A stretch of DNA of 64,000 nucleotides, from contig NZ_LGUF01000007.1 in NCBI RefSeq assembly GCF_001274725.1, positions 520,001 to 584,000 of the forward strand. The letters run 5' to 3'. Both the position numbers and the translations under genes were made by a program. Below are positions 1-10,478 of the stretch, piece after piece. Source of the DNA: Sporosarcina globispora. Lineage in GTDB: Bacteria; Bacillota; Bacilli; Bacillales; Cytobacillaceae. The first letter of the stretch is position 1, and every line of letters starts with the position of its first letter. A model generated the notes under the pieces. That model saw only the letters and a program-made list of their open reading frames with translations. It was not told where the DNA came from and made no database searches.

Positions 1-187
1 AAAGAATTATCCGGTATTAGCCCCGGTTTCCCGGAGTTATCCCAGTCTTACAGGCAGGTTGCCCACGTGTTACTCACCCGTCCGCCGCTGACTTCAGGGA
101 GCAAGCTCCCATCTGTCCGCTCGACTTGCATGTATTAGGCACGCCGCCAGCGTTCGTCCTGAGCCAGGATCAAACTCTCCATATAAG
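1..187 (-). rRNA. rrs: 16S ribosomal RNA, 5' end only (partial)
   Basis: Read on the minus strand this begins with the universal 16S start (GAGAGTTTGATCCTGGCTCA, at about 162-181) and continues through the variable V1 hairpin and the conserved GCGGACGGGTGAGTAACACG stretch. Only the first ~187 nt lie in the window; the rest of the gene and operon lies to the left. The V1 loop type is that of Bacillaceae. The exact 5' processing point (about 181-187) is an estimate. The gene is downstream of lysS and transcribed in the same direction. Confidence 0.97.
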
Positions 188-558
188 AGTTGATTAAGCT
201 CATAAGTTGTCTTTTCAAAAAAGACTAAAGAATTAACGTTGACGTTTTTGTTCGTTCAGTTTTCAAAGATCAATCCGCCGCTCAAAGGCGACTTTATTAT
301 CTTATCAGGTTTAAACACCTGAGTCAATAACTTTTTTTGAAATCTTTTTTCGTAAGTCGCTGTCTCGCAGCAACGAATATAAATATATCACCATACCGGA
401 CAACATGCAATATGTTTTTTTCGTTTTTATCCGCAAAATAGAAAGAAAAAATATTCCCATTATTCTGCTCGAAATAATACTCAAATATCCGGATTTCCGC
501 CAGAAGATCTGTTTTAGATGAGAAGCTCAACACATGGTAAATCCTTAGAATATAGAAA
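188..558 (-). other. rRNA operon leader and upstream spacer
   Basis: This 371-nt gap between the lysS terminator and 16S holds the rRNA promoter (separate entry) and the pre-16S leader. The leader contains TGATCTTTGAAAACTGAAC on the minus strand (about 256-274), a sequence typical of Firmicutes rRNA spacers and leaders. The more distal part (330-558) is AT-rich and I see no gene in it. An open frame over 324-569 has no ribosome binding site and overlaps both the promoter and the terminator, so I do not call it. Confidence 0.7.
299..327 (-). promoter_or_regulatory. Sigma-A promoter of the rRNA operon
   Basis: On the minus strand a -35 TTGACT (322-327) and a -10 TAAGAT (299-304) are separated by exactly 17 nt. 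The start site would lie about 105 nt upstream of the 16S 5' end, a normal distance for a Bacillus rRNA promoter. A weaker second site further upstream (TTGCAT/TATATT, 17-nt spacing) is not claimed. Confidence 0.75.
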
Positions 559-586
559 AGGCAGAGCACGCTTTGTGCTCTGCCTT
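556..586 (-). terminator. Terminator after lysS
   Basis: Inverted repeat AAGGCAGAGCAC/GTGCTCTGCCTT with a 4-nt loop (559-586), followed on the minus strand by TTTTC. It lies 14 nt beyond the lysS stop codon and separates lysS from the rRNA operon. Confidence 0.85.
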
Positions 587-599
587 CATATATAAGATT

Positions 600-2144
<1,545 letters not shown>

Positions 2145-2216
2145 TCAAAAATGTATATCACTATTATTTTACACAAAGTGAGTAAATCAGACATCCTAAA
2201 TATTTAAATAGAATAA

Positions 2217-2244
2217 AAACTGCCAGTTCATGCACTGGCAGTTT
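2217..2244 (-). terminator. Terminator after dusB
   Basis: Perfect 11-bp inverted repeat AAACTGCCAGT/ACTGGCAGTTT with a 6-nt loop, followed on the minus strand by a T-rich tract. It closes the pab/fol/dusB operon and isolates lysS. Confidence 0.85.
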
Positions 2245-2300
2245 CCTTTTATCAAAAGTATTATAGGCAAAGAATGACAGCCTGTCAAACTTTACGCCGC

Positions 2301-3302
2301 TTATCCAGCCTGTGTCTGGCTTCTTTCCTTTTCTTCTGCATCGATAACTAAAGCGTTCAGCAATGTAACAAGATCTTCTCTCGTATCACATTCGTTTATC
2401 GCATTGCGGACTTTTGCATTGCCGCGGATTCCTTTAAGGTACCATGCTGCATGCTTTCTCATTTCACGGACAGCGATAAATTCACCTTTTAATGAAATCA
2501 GACGGTCCAGGTGAAGAATGCACACTTCAATCTTCTCGCGTACAGAAGGCTCGCCCATTAATTCACCAGTCTCAAGGTATTTGACTGTTCGGTAAATCAT
2601 CCATGGGTTTCCTAGTGCAGCACGTCCGATCATGACACCATCACAGCCTGTTTCATCCAGCATGCGCTTGGCATCCTGCGGAGTCTGCACATCACCATTT
2701 CCGATAAGCGGAATATTAATGCTCTGCTTCACTTCTCGGATGATATTCCAGTTCGCTTCACCTTCATACATTTGGACACGCGTACGTCCGTGGAGGGCTA
2801 CAGCTTTACCGCCTGCACGTTCAACAGCCTGGGCGTTTTTAACAGCATAGATGTGATCTTCATCCCAGCCTATGCGCATTTTCACGGTAACAGGCTTTTC
2901 GACAGCATCTGTTACAACAGAAACCATTTCATATATTTTATCCGGGTCAAGGAGCCACTTGGCACCAGCATCACATTTGGTGATTTTAGGGACAGGGCAT
3001 CCCATGTTAATGTCGATGATATCTGCATTTGTATTTTTATCTACAAATTTCGCCGCTTCTACAAGCGTTTCTTTTTCTCCTCCGAAAATCTGCAGGCTTA
3101 GCGGTTTTTCTCTTTCATCAATATAAAGCATGTTCATCGTTTTTTCGTTTTTGAAGACAATGCCTTTGTCGCTGACCATCTCAGCACATACGAGACCGGC
3201 ACCGAATTCTTTTACAGTCAGACGGAAAGCCGAGTTGCACACTCCGGCCATCGGGGCCAGTACAACACGGTTTTTCATCTCGATATCGCCAATTTTGAAC
3301 AT
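2301..3302 (-). CDS. dusB: tRNA-dihydrouridine synthase DusB
   Basis: FMN-dependent enzyme that reduces uridine to dihydrouridine in tRNA. The 333 residues form a TIM barrel with the Dus signature: LAPMAGVCNSAFR near the N terminus and the catalytic cysteine in NMGCPVPK (about residue 100), plus the phosphate-binding IGNGDV and GVMIGR segments. The start is the ATG at 3300-3302, preceded by AAAAGGAGG; a frame open nine codons further upstream has no site. It is the last gene of the folate operon, 36 nt after yazB, as in B. subtilis (yacF). Confidence 0.95.
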   Translation of the reverse strand: MFKIGDIEMKNRVVLAPMAGVCNSAFRLTVKEFGAGLVCAEMVSDKGIVFKNEKTMNMLYIDEREKPLSLQIFGGEKETLVEAAKFVDKNTNADIIDINMGCPVPKITKCDAGAKWLLDPDKIYEMVSVVTDAVEKPVTVKMRIGWDEDHIYAVKNAQAVERAGGKAVALHGRTRVQMYEGEANWNIIREVKQSINIPLIGNGDVQTPQDAKRMLDETGCDGVMIGRAALGNPWMIYRTVKYLETGELMGEPSVREKIEVCILHLDRLISLKGEFIAVREMRKHAAWYLKGIRGNAKVRNAINECDTREDLVTLLNALVIDAEEKERSQTQAG

Positions 3303-3338
3303 GATTGCACCTCCTTTTAAAATATTCAAATGTATATA

Positions 3339-3554
3339 TTAATCGTGCTCCTGCCTGGGAGCCAATTCTTCCTGCGTTACTTTAAGCGCCAGAGCGATCT
3401 GTTCAATTAAAGCCGGTGCAGGCATGCGGTTGCCTCTTTCGATTTCTCCTAAAATTGAAACCGAAACACCCAGCTCTCTTGCAAACCCTTCTTGCGTAAA
3501 TCCTTTTAACTTTCGAAAAGCGCGAATACGTCTTCCCCATTTTTCTGCTTCCAT
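3339..3554 (-). CDS. yazB: Small Xre-type helix-turn-helix protein YazB
   Basis: 71 residues, nearly all one HTH_3/Cro-CI DNA-binding fold (about residues 8-62; FTQEGFARELGVSVSILGEI contains the two recognition helices). Its target is unknown. It overlaps the end of folK by 49 nt, so it is translated from the same message. The conserved position between folK and dusB identifies it as yazB. A folate-linked regulatory role is possible but nothing in the sequence shows one. Confidence 0.85.
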   Translation of the reverse strand: MEAEKWGRRIRAFRKLKGFTQEGFARELGVSVSILGEIERGNRMPAPALIEQIALALKVTQEELAPRQEHD

Positions 3555-4033
3555 ATCCGTACTCCCTCTCTGTCAGGTATATCTTCCAGTATTATAATTA
3601 AGGGCCTCTCCATCTTCGGAAGCCTGATGCTGGAATCAACCTCTAATAGAGGAACAAGGACAAATGCTCTTTCATGCATCCGAGGATGAGGAACAATAAG
3701 CTTCTCTGTTTCAATATTTTCGTGATTATAAAGTAAAATGTCAAGGTCTATTGTCCGGGGGCCCCAATAAATTTCCCTTTTTCTCCCAAGTTTTAATTCT
3801 ATATTAAGGCATGCATCCAGCAATTCAAAAGGATTGAGACCTGTAGAAATTTGGATTGCCATATTTAAAAATTGTTCTTGATCTTCATAACCAACCGGAT
3901 CGGTTTCATAGATAGATGAAGTATTTACCACTTCAGTATCAGGAAGCTGATCAATCATCTCAACAGCTTCTTTCAGGTGGTCAAACCGGCTGCCGATATT
4001 TGAGCCAAGTGCAATAAAAGCGGTGTTTCTCAT
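3506..4033 (-). CDS. folK: 2-amino-4-hydroxy-6-hydroxymethyldihydropteridine pyrophosphokinase
   Basis: Transfers pyrophosphate from ATP to 6-hydroxymethyl-7,8-dihydropterin, making the substrate for FolP. The 175 residues carry the HPPK N-terminal ALGSNIGSR and the signature GPRTIDLDILLYN (about residues 90-103). The ATG overlaps the folB stop codon by 4 nt (ATGA), a translational coupling arrangement. The last 49 nt are shared with yazB. It is slightly longer than the B. subtilis protein because of a C-terminal tail. Confidence 0.95.
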   Translation of the reverse strand: MRNTAFIALGSNIGSRFDHLKEAVEMIDQLPDTEVVNTSSIYETDPVGYEDQEQFLNMAIQISTGLNPFELLDACLNIELKLGRKREIYWGPRTIDLDILLYNHENIETEKLIVPHPRMHERAFVLVPLLEVDSSIRLPKMERPLIIILEDIPDREGVRIWKQKNGEDVFALFES

Positions 4034-4392
4034 GACCGGCCTCTCGTAATTTCAACAGCAACTGATTGATAGTGGCCAGGAATAGGCGGATCCGGCTTGA
4101 TTACTTTGACAGTCAGCTGCAGAATCAGCGGGAAACGCGAAAGAAGCTCTGCTGCCAGCTTTTCTGCAACAGCTTCAACCAGCTTATAAGGCTTTCCTTC
4201 CACAACCTCTTTGCAGACTGCATACAGCTCCCCATAGTTGATGGAGTCATCAAGATTATCTGTTTCCCCTGCTTTCTTCAGGTCTGCTTCCACGGTAAGG
4301 TCTACAGCAAAGCGCTGGCCAAGGCGTGTTTCTTCCGGAAAAACACCATGGTAGCCATAGAATTCCATTCGGTTTACATAGATTTTATCCAT
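4030..4392 (-). CDS. folB: Dihydroneopterin aldolase
   Basis: Converts 7,8-dihydroneopterin to 6-hydroxymethyl-7,8-dihydropterin and glycolaldehyde. 120 residues, the family's standard size, with the N-terminal MEFYGYHGVFPEE and C-terminal VKVIKPDPPIPG typical of the tunnel-fold octamer. I chose the ATG at 4390-4392, inside the end of folP (8-nt overlap), with the ribosome binding site GGGAAAAGG just upstream; a GTG three codons earlier is possible. Sits between folP and folK in the pathway operon. Confidence 0.94.
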   Translation of the reverse strand: MDKIYVNRMEFYGYHGVFPEETRLGQRFAVDLTVEADLKKAGETDNLDDSINYGELYAVCKEVVEGKPYKLVEAVAEKLAAELLSRFPLILQLTVKVIKPDPPIPGHYQSVAVEITRGRS

Positions 4393-5221
4393 TGTATTCA
4401 CCTTTTCCCATTAAAGCGTCCATCATTTTAGCCATTCGGCTCATTTCCTTTACATCATGGATGCGGATCATCTGGCAGCCTTTTTGGATGCCATAGCAGA
4501 CTGTAGCTCCTGTTCCTTCAGTTCTTTCCTCAACCGGAAGGTCTAGGATGGTTCCAATCATCCGCTTTTTCGATGTGCCAAGAAGCACAGGGTACCCGAT
4601 GTCAACAAGCTTGTCCAAATCCCTCATCATTTGCAGGTTATAGTTTAAGTCTTTGGCAAAACCGATGCCCGGGTCAAGGATAATGTTCTCATCCTTAACA
4701 CCTGCAGACTTTACAAGCGCTATGCTTTCATACAAATCATTCATGACATCACGGAAAAATGAAGTGTATTCCATATCTTTGCGATTATGCATTAAGATAA
4801 TCGGAGCACCCGTTTCCGCCGCGACTGCAGCCATATCAGGATCCGCTTTGGCACCCCACACATCATTGATTATATGGGCACCCGCTTCAATAGCCTGCTT
4901 GGCGACCTCAGCTTTATAGGTATCAATCGATATCGGTACATCCACTTCCTTTGAGATTGCCTCGATGACTGGAAGAACACGCTTCAGCTCTTCGCCTGCA
5001 GGCACGGGGTCAAATCCGGGACGAGTTGATTCTCCTCCGACATCAATAATATCTGCCCCATTTTCAACCATCTCAAGAGCATGTTTGACTGCAAGATCCA
5101 GATGATTATATTTACCGCCATCCGAAAATGAATCCGGCGTTGCATTCAAAATTCCCATCACTATGGTTTTCTTTCCGTAATCTAACGTATATGGCCCACA
5201 CTGAATTGTTGTTTTAGACAT
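4385..5221 (-). CDS. folP: Dihydropteroate synthase
   Basis: Condenses p-aminobenzoate with hydroxymethyldihydropterin pyrophosphate to dihydropteroate; this is the target of sulfonamides (B. subtilis sul). 278 residues with both DHPS signatures: GILNATPDSFSDGG (about 23-36) and VGGESTRPG (about 61-69), and the late IRIHDVKEM segment that holds the PABA/phosphate-binding residues. Start ATG is preceded by GTAGGAGG. It receives PABA from the pabABC genes just upstream in the same operon. The substrate loops look wild type by eye. Confidence 0.96.
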   Translation of the reverse strand: MSKTTIQCGPYTLDYGKKTIVMGILNATPDSFSDGGKYNHLDLAVKHALEMVENGADIIDVGGESTRPGFDPVPAGEELKRVLPVIEAISKEVDVPISIDTYKAEVAKQAIEAGAHIINDVWGAKADPDMAAVAAETGAPIILMHNRKDMEYTSFFRDVMNDLYESIALVKSAGVKDENIILDPGIGFAKDLNYNLQMMRDLDKLVDIGYPVLLGTSKKRMIGTILDLPVEERTEGTGATVCYGIQKGCQMIRIHDVKEMSRMAKMMDALMGKGEYNG

Positions 5222-5232
5222 TACGAATCCTC

Positions 5233-6090
5233 CTACAGTTCATTCCTGCTCCATAAGTGTTCACAGTGGCTTTCATAGTGCTGCTGGAGCTTTGCTGTTT
5301 TCTTGCCTGAAAGCCCTGGCATAGGATGGCCGTCAACTGAAGAAATCGGTACAATTTCCTGGATAGAGTTCGTTACAAAAACTTCATCTGCCCCCAATAT
5401 AACTTCCGGCCTATACATGCCTTCCTGGACATTCATCCCCAGTTTCTCTGTAAGTCTGATCACAAATCTTCGGGTAATGCCGTTTAGTATGCCAGTATCA
5501 AGCGATGGCGTAAATAAATGGCCTTCTTTAATCCAGAATAAATTCGAAGTGACCCCTTCTGCCAAAAAGCCTTCCTTCGTTAAGAATATCCCTTCTATGC
5601 CAGGATGGTCTCCCGCTTCTTTTTTAGCCAGGATGTTATTTAAATAATGATGGGACTTCAGGCGTTCTGTCCCTTCAGGTGTATTGCGGGGAATCTTCAG
5701 CCATACTGCCTGCTTTTCCGCGCCAGCACTTCTTGGCGGAAGCGGTTTGCAGAAGAGAATCGTATTCGGGTTTGGGTACGGAGCTGTCTGCAGGCCAATC
5801 TCCCCGTTTCCCGCAGACACATTCATCCGGATATAGGCATTGTTGTATCCGTTTTTTTCGAGAAGCATCTCCAGCGCCTCGAGCACTCGTTCTCTTTTAT
5901 AGCTTGCATCAATATTCAGAGCTTCCAGGCTCCGGTTCAGCCGTTCCAGATGGTCATCCAGTAAAAAGGGATGACCATTGTATACACGGAAGGTTTCAAA
6001 CAGCCCCAATCCATATAAAAAACCATGATCAAAAGGAGAGATCCTCGCTTCTTCTTTCCTGACAACTTCACCATTCATGTAAATATACAA
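5233..6090 (-). CDS. pabC: 4-amino-4-deoxychorismate lyase
   Basis: PLP-dependent fold-type IV enzyme that splits aminodeoxychorismate into p-aminobenzoate and pyruvate. 285 residues. Recognisable parts are SPFDHGFLYGLGLFETFR near the N terminus, the PLP-lysine region GTERLKSHHYLNN (about 140-152), and EGVTSNLFWIKEG. The start is a TTG (6088-6090) with GAGGGG upstream; the next ATG would remove the first strand of the fold. It lies 3 nt after pabA and 11 nt before folP. Branched-chain aminotransferases share the fold, but the context decides for PabC. Confidence 0.93.
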   Translation of the reverse strand: MYIYMNGEVVRKEEARISPFDHGFLYGLGLFETFRVYNGHPFLLDDHLERLNRSLEALNIDASYKRERVLEALEMLLEKNGYNNAYIRMNVSAGNGEIGLQTAPYPNPNTILFCKPLPPRSAGAEKQAVWLKIPRNTPEGTERLKSHHYLNNILAKKEAGDHPGIEGIFLTKEGFLAEGVTSNLFWIKEGHLFTPSLDTGILNGITRRFVIRLTEKLGMNVQEGMYRPEVILGADEVFVTNSIQEIVPISSVDGHPMPGLSGKKTAKLQQHYESHCEHLWSRNEL

Positions 6091-6093
6091 AGT

Positions 6094-6687
6094 TTACATC
6101 CCCTCTGTGTGCAGTGATCCTTTGTAATGCTGAATAAAATTCTGCAGCAATTCTTTTCCGGCAGTAGTCATAATCGACTCCGGATGGAATTGGACACCTT
6201 CCACAGGAAGCTCTTTATGGCGAACGGCCATAATTTCTCCCTCCGCCGTCCATGCCGAGACCTCAAGACAATCAGGGAGAGTTTCCTTTTTTACTATCAG
6301 CGAATGATAGCGGGTAGCATGAAACGGATTTGGTAAGCCTTCAAAGATTGTTTTTCCATCATGAAAAATTTCAGAGGTCTTTCCGTGCATGAGACGCTCT
6401 GCCTGCACAACATCACCGCCGAACACCTGAGCAATCGACTGATGCCCCAGACAAACACCAAAAACAGGGATTTTTCCTGCAAAAGCTTCAATGGCTTCCA
6501 GGCTGATGCCTGCTTCATTTGGGCTGCACGGCCCCGGAGAAATCATTAAGAACTTCGGCTGTAAACTGCCTATTTCAGAAATAGACGTTTCATCGTTTCT
6601 TTTTACAACCAGCTCTTCGCCTAATTCACCAAGATACTGTACGAGATTATACGTAAAAGAATCGTAATTATCGATCATATAAATCAT
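6094..6687 (-). CDS. pabA: Aminodeoxychorismate/anthranilate synthase glutamine amidotransferase subunit
   Basis: Class I glutamine amidotransferase that feeds ammonia to PabB; in Bacillus the same subunit also serves TrpE for tryptophan synthesis. 197 residues with the catalytic triad visible: nucleophile Cys in [10 protein letters not shown] (about residue 79) and His/Glu in VQFHPES (about 170-172). The ATG overlaps the pabB stop (ATGA), which sets the start and discards a 15-codon upstream extension of the frame. No separate trp operon is visible in the window. Confidence 0.95.
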   Translation of the reverse strand: MIYMIDNYDSFTYNLVQYLGELGEELVVKRNDETSISEIGSLQPKFLMISPGPCSPNEAGISLEAIEAFAGKIPVFGVCLGHQSIAQVFGGDVVQAERLMHGKTSEIFHDGKTIFEGLPNPFHATRYHSLIVKKETLPDCLEVSAWTAEGEIMAVRHKELPVEGVQFHPESIMTTAGKELLQNFIQHYKGSLHTEGM

Positions 6688-8096
6688 AGCTGATCCCCTT
6701 TTGCCTGTTCTGCAAGTTCTTTTGCTTTCCAAAGTGCAATCGCCTTTTTCAGGGACTCTTTGTATTCATTTTTTGGATTGGAGTCAATGACAATGCCGGC
6801 GCCCGCCTGGACATGGGCCTGTCCGTCTTTAACAAGCATAGTCCGGATGATGATGTTCAGTTCAAGGTCTCCGCTGAAATTGATCCAGCCAAGAGATCCG
6901 GTGTATGGCCCCCTTGTGACCGGTTCAAGCTCTTCAATGATTTCCATGGTCCGCACCTTTGGGGCACCCGTAATCGTTCCCCCGGGAAACACAGCGTCGA
7001 TGATATCAACGGCATTCTTGCCTTGTGCTAACTCCCCTTTTACATTGGAGACTATATGCATCACATGCGAGTATTTTTCAATGACCATGAACTCATCCAC
7101 AGTGACGGTGCCATATTCGCAGACTCTTCCCAGGTCATTTCGCTCCAAGTCGACTAGCATCACGTGCTCTGCACGCTCTTTCTCATTTTCAATCAGCTCA
7201 CTGGCGAGCCTGAGGTCCTCCTCATGATCCTTCCCGCGGGATCTTGTCCCGGCAATCGGCCGCGTGCTGACGGTGTTTCCTTTTTTCTTAATCAGCAGTT
7301 CCGGCGATCCGCTCACAAGCTGGTATTCCGGCGTGTGAAAATACCCCATATATGGAGATGGATTCAACACTCTCAGCTGCTCGTATACCCTCATAGCCTG
7401 AACATCAATCGGCCGGCTTTGGCGTACCGAGAGATTCACCTGGAAGACATCTCCCTGTGAAATATATTCCTGAACGCTTCTGACGGCAGCCATGAACTCT
7501 TCTTCATCCATCGATACACCAAGTGTATTTTCTGCATTGGATTCCTCTTTCATGGAAGGTTCATAGCTTTCATTCTGCCATTTCTTTTCCCAAATCTCTG
7601 CTCGTTCCTCTAATGTATGCTCCTCCTCTTTTTCATATAAGAATAGGAGCCAAAGCACCTCCATTTCATGATCAAATACAAAGCATTCTTTATAGACGAA
7701 AAAATGGATATCAGGTATTTGCAGATCATCTTGTGCTGCATTTGGAAGCTTTTCGATATGACGTGCGTAATCATAGCTGATGAACCCAATAGCCCCTCCC
7801 TGAAAATCTGGCAGATCATCGAGCTTATCCGTTTTGTATTGGTTCAGCCATTCCTGCATCAAGTGAAGAGGATTGCCTTCTAGCACCTGTTTCTCGCCAT
7901 TCTTGACTATTTCCAGTTTTGAGTTTTTCCCTGTTAAAATTGCTTCCGGCTCAAAAGCTGCAATGCTGTATCTGCCTCCCCGTCCGCTTTCAAGCAAAAC
8001 ATGATGCGTCATTCCCTCCGAAAGCCGGCGGTACTGGCTAAAAAACCGATTGTATGTATAAGGTATTTTTTTTGCATGGATGTGAAGATGATTCAA
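6684..8096 (-). CDS. pabB: Aminodeoxychorismate synthase, component I
   Basis: Chorismate-using enzyme that makes 4-amino-4-deoxychorismate with ammonia from PabA. The chorismate-binding domain fills the C-terminal half ([45 protein letters not shown]). I take the TTG at 8094-8096 as start because AGGGGTGA lies 5 nt upstream and the resulting 470 residues equal the B. subtilis length; upstream ATGs at about 8129-8132 are alternatives. It is the first gene of the pab/fol operon and follows the cysK terminator, so it probably has its own promoter in 8097-8172, which I could not define. Confidence 0.93.
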   Translation of the reverse strand: MNHLHIHAKKIPYTYNRFFSQYRRLSEGMTHHVLLESGRGGRYSIAAFEPEAILTGKNSKLEIVKNGEKQVLEGNPLHLMQEWLNQYKTDKLDDLPDFQGGAIGFISYDYARHIEKLPNAAQDDLQIPDIHFFVYKECFVFDHEMEVLWLLFLYEKEEEHTLEERAEIWEKKWQNESYEPSMKEESNAENTLGVSMDEEEFMAAVRSVQEYISQGDVFQVNLSVRQSRPIDVQAMRVYEQLRVLNPSPYMGYFHTPEYQLVSGSPELLIKKKGNTVSTRPIAGTRSRGKDHEEDLRLASELIENEKERAEHVMLVDLERNDLGRVCEYGTVTVDEFMVIEKYSHVMHIVSNVKGELAQGKNAVDIIDAVFPGGTITGAPKVRTMEIIEELEPVTRGPYTGSLGWINFSGDLELNIIIRTMLVKDGQAHVQAGAGIVIDSNPKNEYKESLKKAIALWKAKELAEQAKGDQL

Positions 8097-8172
8097 TAAA
8101 GTCACCCCTATATATTTCTCTTTTTTCATCATACATGAAGTGGAGCATGCTTTCATAATTTTATTTGCACGC

Positions 8173-8202
8173 AAAAAACAGCGGCCAGTGGAGACCGCTG
8201 TC
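8173..8202 (-). terminator. Terminator after cysK
   Basis: On the minus strand ACAGCGG and CCGCTGT form a stem around a 10-nt loop, followed by six T. It begins 7 nt beyond the cysK stop and separates cysK from the pab/fol operon. Confidence 0.85.
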
Positions 8203-8209
8203 ATATCTA

Positions 8210-9139
8210 TTATTCAGCTTCAAATTGATATAAAGGAGTACTCAAATAACGCTCACCGTTACTTGGGATAATCGCCAGCACTTTTTTGCCCTTGCCAAGC
8301 TCTTTGGCAACTTTTAGTGCTGCACTGATGGCCGCACCGGAGGAAATTCCTCCAAGAATCCCTTCTTCCTTGGCCGCACGGCGCGCATAATCAAATGCCT
8401 CGTCGTTTGTAATTTGAATCACTTCATCATATATTTTTGTATCTAGCGTATCCGGTACAAATCCTGCTCCAATACCCTGGATTTTATGCGGGCCAGGCTT
8501 TCCGCCTGACAGGACAGGTGAATCCGTTGGTTCAACTGCATAAATTTTAATATTTTTATATTTTTCCTTAAGCACTTGACCGGCACCTGTAATCGTTCCG
8601 CCTGTTCCAATTCCGGATACGAATGCATCCAGCTGATCTCCCATTTGCTCTGTAATTTCAGGTCCAGTAGTCAGACGGTGAATTTCAGGGTTTGCAGGAT
8701 TTTCAAACTGCTGAGGCACGAAATAGCCATTTTCCTGCGCCAATTCTTGCGCCTTGCGGATCGCCCCGCCCATTCCTTCCGGTCCAGGTGTCAGCACAAG
8801 GTCGGCACCGTAAGCACGAAGCAGATTGCGGCGCTCCATACTCATCGTCTCCGGCATCACAAGAACTGCTTTATAGCCTTTTGCTGCTGCAATCATCGCT
8901 AATCCGATTCCTGTGTTTCCGCTTGTTGGCTCAATAATGGTATCACCTAGTTTAAGGCTTCCATCTTTCTCTGCTGCGGTGATCATTGCAAGGGCAATAC
9001 GGTCTTTTACGCTGCTTCCAGGATTCATGTATTCCAATTTTAGAAAAACATCTGCACTATTATCATCAACTAAACGGTTTAGTTTCACAATTGGCGTCTG
9101 GCCAACAAGATCTGCAATTGAATTTGCTACACGTACCAT
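8210..9139 (-). CDS. cysK: Cysteine synthase A (O-acetylserine sulfhydrylase)
   Basis: PLP enzyme making cysteine from O-acetylserine and sulfide. 309 residues, the standard length. The PLP lysine is in [12 protein letters not shown] (about residue 44), the substrate loop is [12 protein letters not shown], and the PLP phosphate loop is [15 protein letters not shown] at 9137-9139 has GAGGAGTGGGG upstream. It is a single-gene unit bounded by terminators on both sides, with a good sigma-A promoter (separate entry). In B. subtilis cysK is repressed by CymR; the palindrome in this promoter is a candidate operator but I cannot assign it. Confidence 0.97.
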   Translation of the reverse strand: MVRVANSIADLVGQTPIVKLNRLVDDNSADVFLKLEYMNPGSSVKDRIALAMITAAEKDGSLKLGDTIIEPTSGNTGIGLAMIAAAKGYKAVLVMPETMSMERRNLLRAYGADLVLTPGPEGMGGAIRKAQELAQENGYFVPQQFENPANPEIHRLTTGPEITEQMGDQLDAFVSGIGTGGTITGAGQVLKEKYKNIKIYAVEPTDSPVLSGGKPGPHKIQGIGAGFVPDTLDTKIYDEVIQITNDEAFDYARRAAKEEGILGGISSGAAISAALKVAKELGKGKKVLAIIPSNGERYLSTPLYQFEAE

Positions 9140-9183
9140 TTTCCCCACTCCTCATTTCCGACTATTTTTATTGGTTTAATACA

Positions 9184-9212
9184 AATTTACCAATTTCCCA
9201 TGGGAATGTCAA
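9184..9212 (-). promoter_or_regulatory. cysK promoter with a palindrome in the spacer
   Basis: Minus-strand -35 TTGACA (9207-9212) and -10 TAAATT (9184-9189) with 17-nt spacing. The spacer contains a perfect 12-bp palindrome, TTCCCATGGGAA (9195-9206), placed where a bound repressor would block polymerase. The promoter is seen directly; the operator role is inference. Confidence 0.7.
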
Positions 9213-9301
9213 TGAATTTGGTTGCCTTTTAAATGAAAATTCATACTTTTGTCATTATAATTAAACTACCCATTTCTATTCATGATACTCAATTTATGCA
9301 G

Positions 9302-9333
9302 AAAAAAACACGGAAATCCTCCGTGTTTTTTAT
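9302..9333 (-). terminator. Terminator after yacD
   Basis: Stem AACACGGA/TCCGTGTT flanked by A-runs and T-runs on both sides, so it could act in either direction. It directly follows the yacD stop codon. Confidence 0.85.
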
Positions 9334-9334
9334 T

Positions 9335-10201
9335 TTACTGCTCCCCATAAAACCACTCAACATCAGCATCTTTCCAAAACGGCTTGGCAGAGACAGGAAC
9401 ATCCATCTGCTCAAGAGCAATCTGGCGGCGAATCACGCTTTTCACTTCTTTAAAGGAATAATTTTCTCCCTTTAAATGCTCATGGAGCATTACAATGGCA
9501 TATCCATCTTCCGTTTTAATCGGCTTGGTCCATTTACCGGGCTTAAGGTTTTTAACCTGTTCCAGGACTTCTGCTGATATGTGTTCATCATCTTCACTGA
9601 CATACCCTGCATTGCCTCCCAGGTTGGCAGTAAATTCATCGATGGACCTTTCCATCGCCAGCACAGAGAAACTGGAGCCTTCATCTAACTCCTTCAATGT
9701 CTGTTCCGCTTCTTCTTTTGTTTTGACGATGATCTGAGAGATGTGATAGGTGTCCGGAATTTGGAACTGGCTGTTGTTTTGCTCATAGTAACTCTTCATT
9801 TCTCCCTCCGAGATAGAGACATCGGCAGTCAGCAGTTCTTCAAGAATAAGATTATTTTTGATTTGCCTGCGCCATTTGTCTTCGCTCATCTCATCGGTGA
9901 AATTGCCGCCGTACATGGTCTTGACCATTTTAAGCTCAAGATCTACAGCCTTATCAGAGATCTTCACCCCGTATTTTTTCCCGGCTTCTTCAATGACCTT
10001 CTGATCAATTAATTCACTTAATGTGCTTTTCCCGTACTTTGTTTCCATTTCACTCATCCATTCCTGGCGAGTGATTTTGTCTCCGCCGATTTTTGCTACT
10101 GCTTCTCCGCTGCCATCGCCTTTAAAAAGCAAAAAGGCCAATGTGATAAGATTCAGCAATACCAACCCGGCAATGATCATCAAAAGCTGTCTCTTTTCCA
10201 A
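9335..10201 (-). CDS. yacD: Membrane-anchored parvulin-type peptidyl-prolyl isomerase YacD (PrsA-like)
   Basis: 288 residues. An N-terminal hydrophobic segment (about residues 7-25) without a lipobox cysteine suggests a signal anchor with the rest outside the membrane. A SurA_N-like segment follows, then a PpiC/parvulin domain (about 140-240; YHISQIIVKTKEEAEQTL, LGGNAGYVS, GYAIVMLHE). The likely role is folding of exported proteins; substrates are unknown. The start is a TTG (10199-10201) preceded by GGGGGAGGAG, and the edge of a family I repeat lies only 16 nt upstream. Same position as B. subtilis yacD, between hslO and cysK. Confidence 0.88.
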   Translation of the reverse strand: MEKRQLLMIIAGLVLLNLITLAFLLFKGDGSGEAVAKIGGDKITRQEWMSEMETKYGKSTLSELIDQKVIEEAGKKYGVKISDKAVDLELKMVKTMYGGNFTDEMSEDKWRRQIKNNLILEELLTADVSISEGEMKSYYEQNNSQFQIPDTYHISQIIVKTKEEAEQTLKELDEGSSFSVLAMERSIDEFTANLGGNAGYVSEDDEHISAEVLEQVKNLKPGKWTKPIKTEDGYAIVMLHEHLKGENYSFKEVKSVIRRQIALEQMDVPVSAKPFWKDADVEWFYGEQ

Positions 10202-10215
10202 GTGCTCCTCCCCCT

Positions 10216-10338
10216 AAGAAAAGCGCAAGCGCCTTGCCCACCCCCGACAAGCACAAGACGAGCCTCCCGGAAAGGCGTCCTTTGCCTTTTTGGGAGGATC
10301 GGCTTGTGACCTCGAGGGGGTAGGCGCTGGAGCTAGAC
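10216..10338 (+). repeat. Family I palindromic repeat, long form
   Basis: Reference copy. It begins AAGAAAAGCGCAAGCGCC and ends GGCGCTGGAGCTAGACAA plus a short tail. Nested complementary arms (CACCCCCGA with CTCGAGGGGGT; GCCTCCCGGAAAGGC with GCCTTTTTGGGAGG) fold the whole unit into one long imperfect hairpin. On the minus strand, the coding strand here, it finishes GGCGCTTGCGCTTTTCT just before the yacD ribosome binding site. A near-identical copy is at 49660-49799. Confidence 0.9.
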
Positions 10339-10380
10339 AATTCTCGAAGTTCAAAGATATAGATTTTAATAATACAATTA

Positions 10381-10475
10381 GCGCAAGCGCCCCGCTCAGC
10401 CCCGAACCTCAGCGACCTTTTCTTTCAGGAGCCTAAAAGCTTGGACCTTTAGGCAGACGCTTAAGCATTTCAAGT
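10381..10475 (+). repeat. Family I repeat, degenerate copy
   Basis: Starts GCGCAAGCGCCCCGCTCAGC like the left end of family I, then diverges; the right half (AGGCAGACGCTTAAGCATTT) keeps only weak similarity. It lies between hslO and the intact copy at 10216, so the hslO-yacD gap has collected two copies. Confidence 0.5.
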
Positions 10476-10478
10476 TTA

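Noticed and set aside
1..187. tRNA or attachment site at the left edge
   Set aside because: The sequence is plainly the 5' end of 16S rRNA.
324..569. 81-codon open frame on the minus strand between lysS and 16S
   Set aside because: It begins inside the lysS terminator, runs through the rRNA promoter and has no ribosome binding site.
5303..5964. Long plus-strand frames opposite pabC, and similar ones opposite pabB, cysK, ftsH, metG and others
   Set aside because: These are antisense shadows of well-supported genes: no start signals, atypical composition, no family resemblance.
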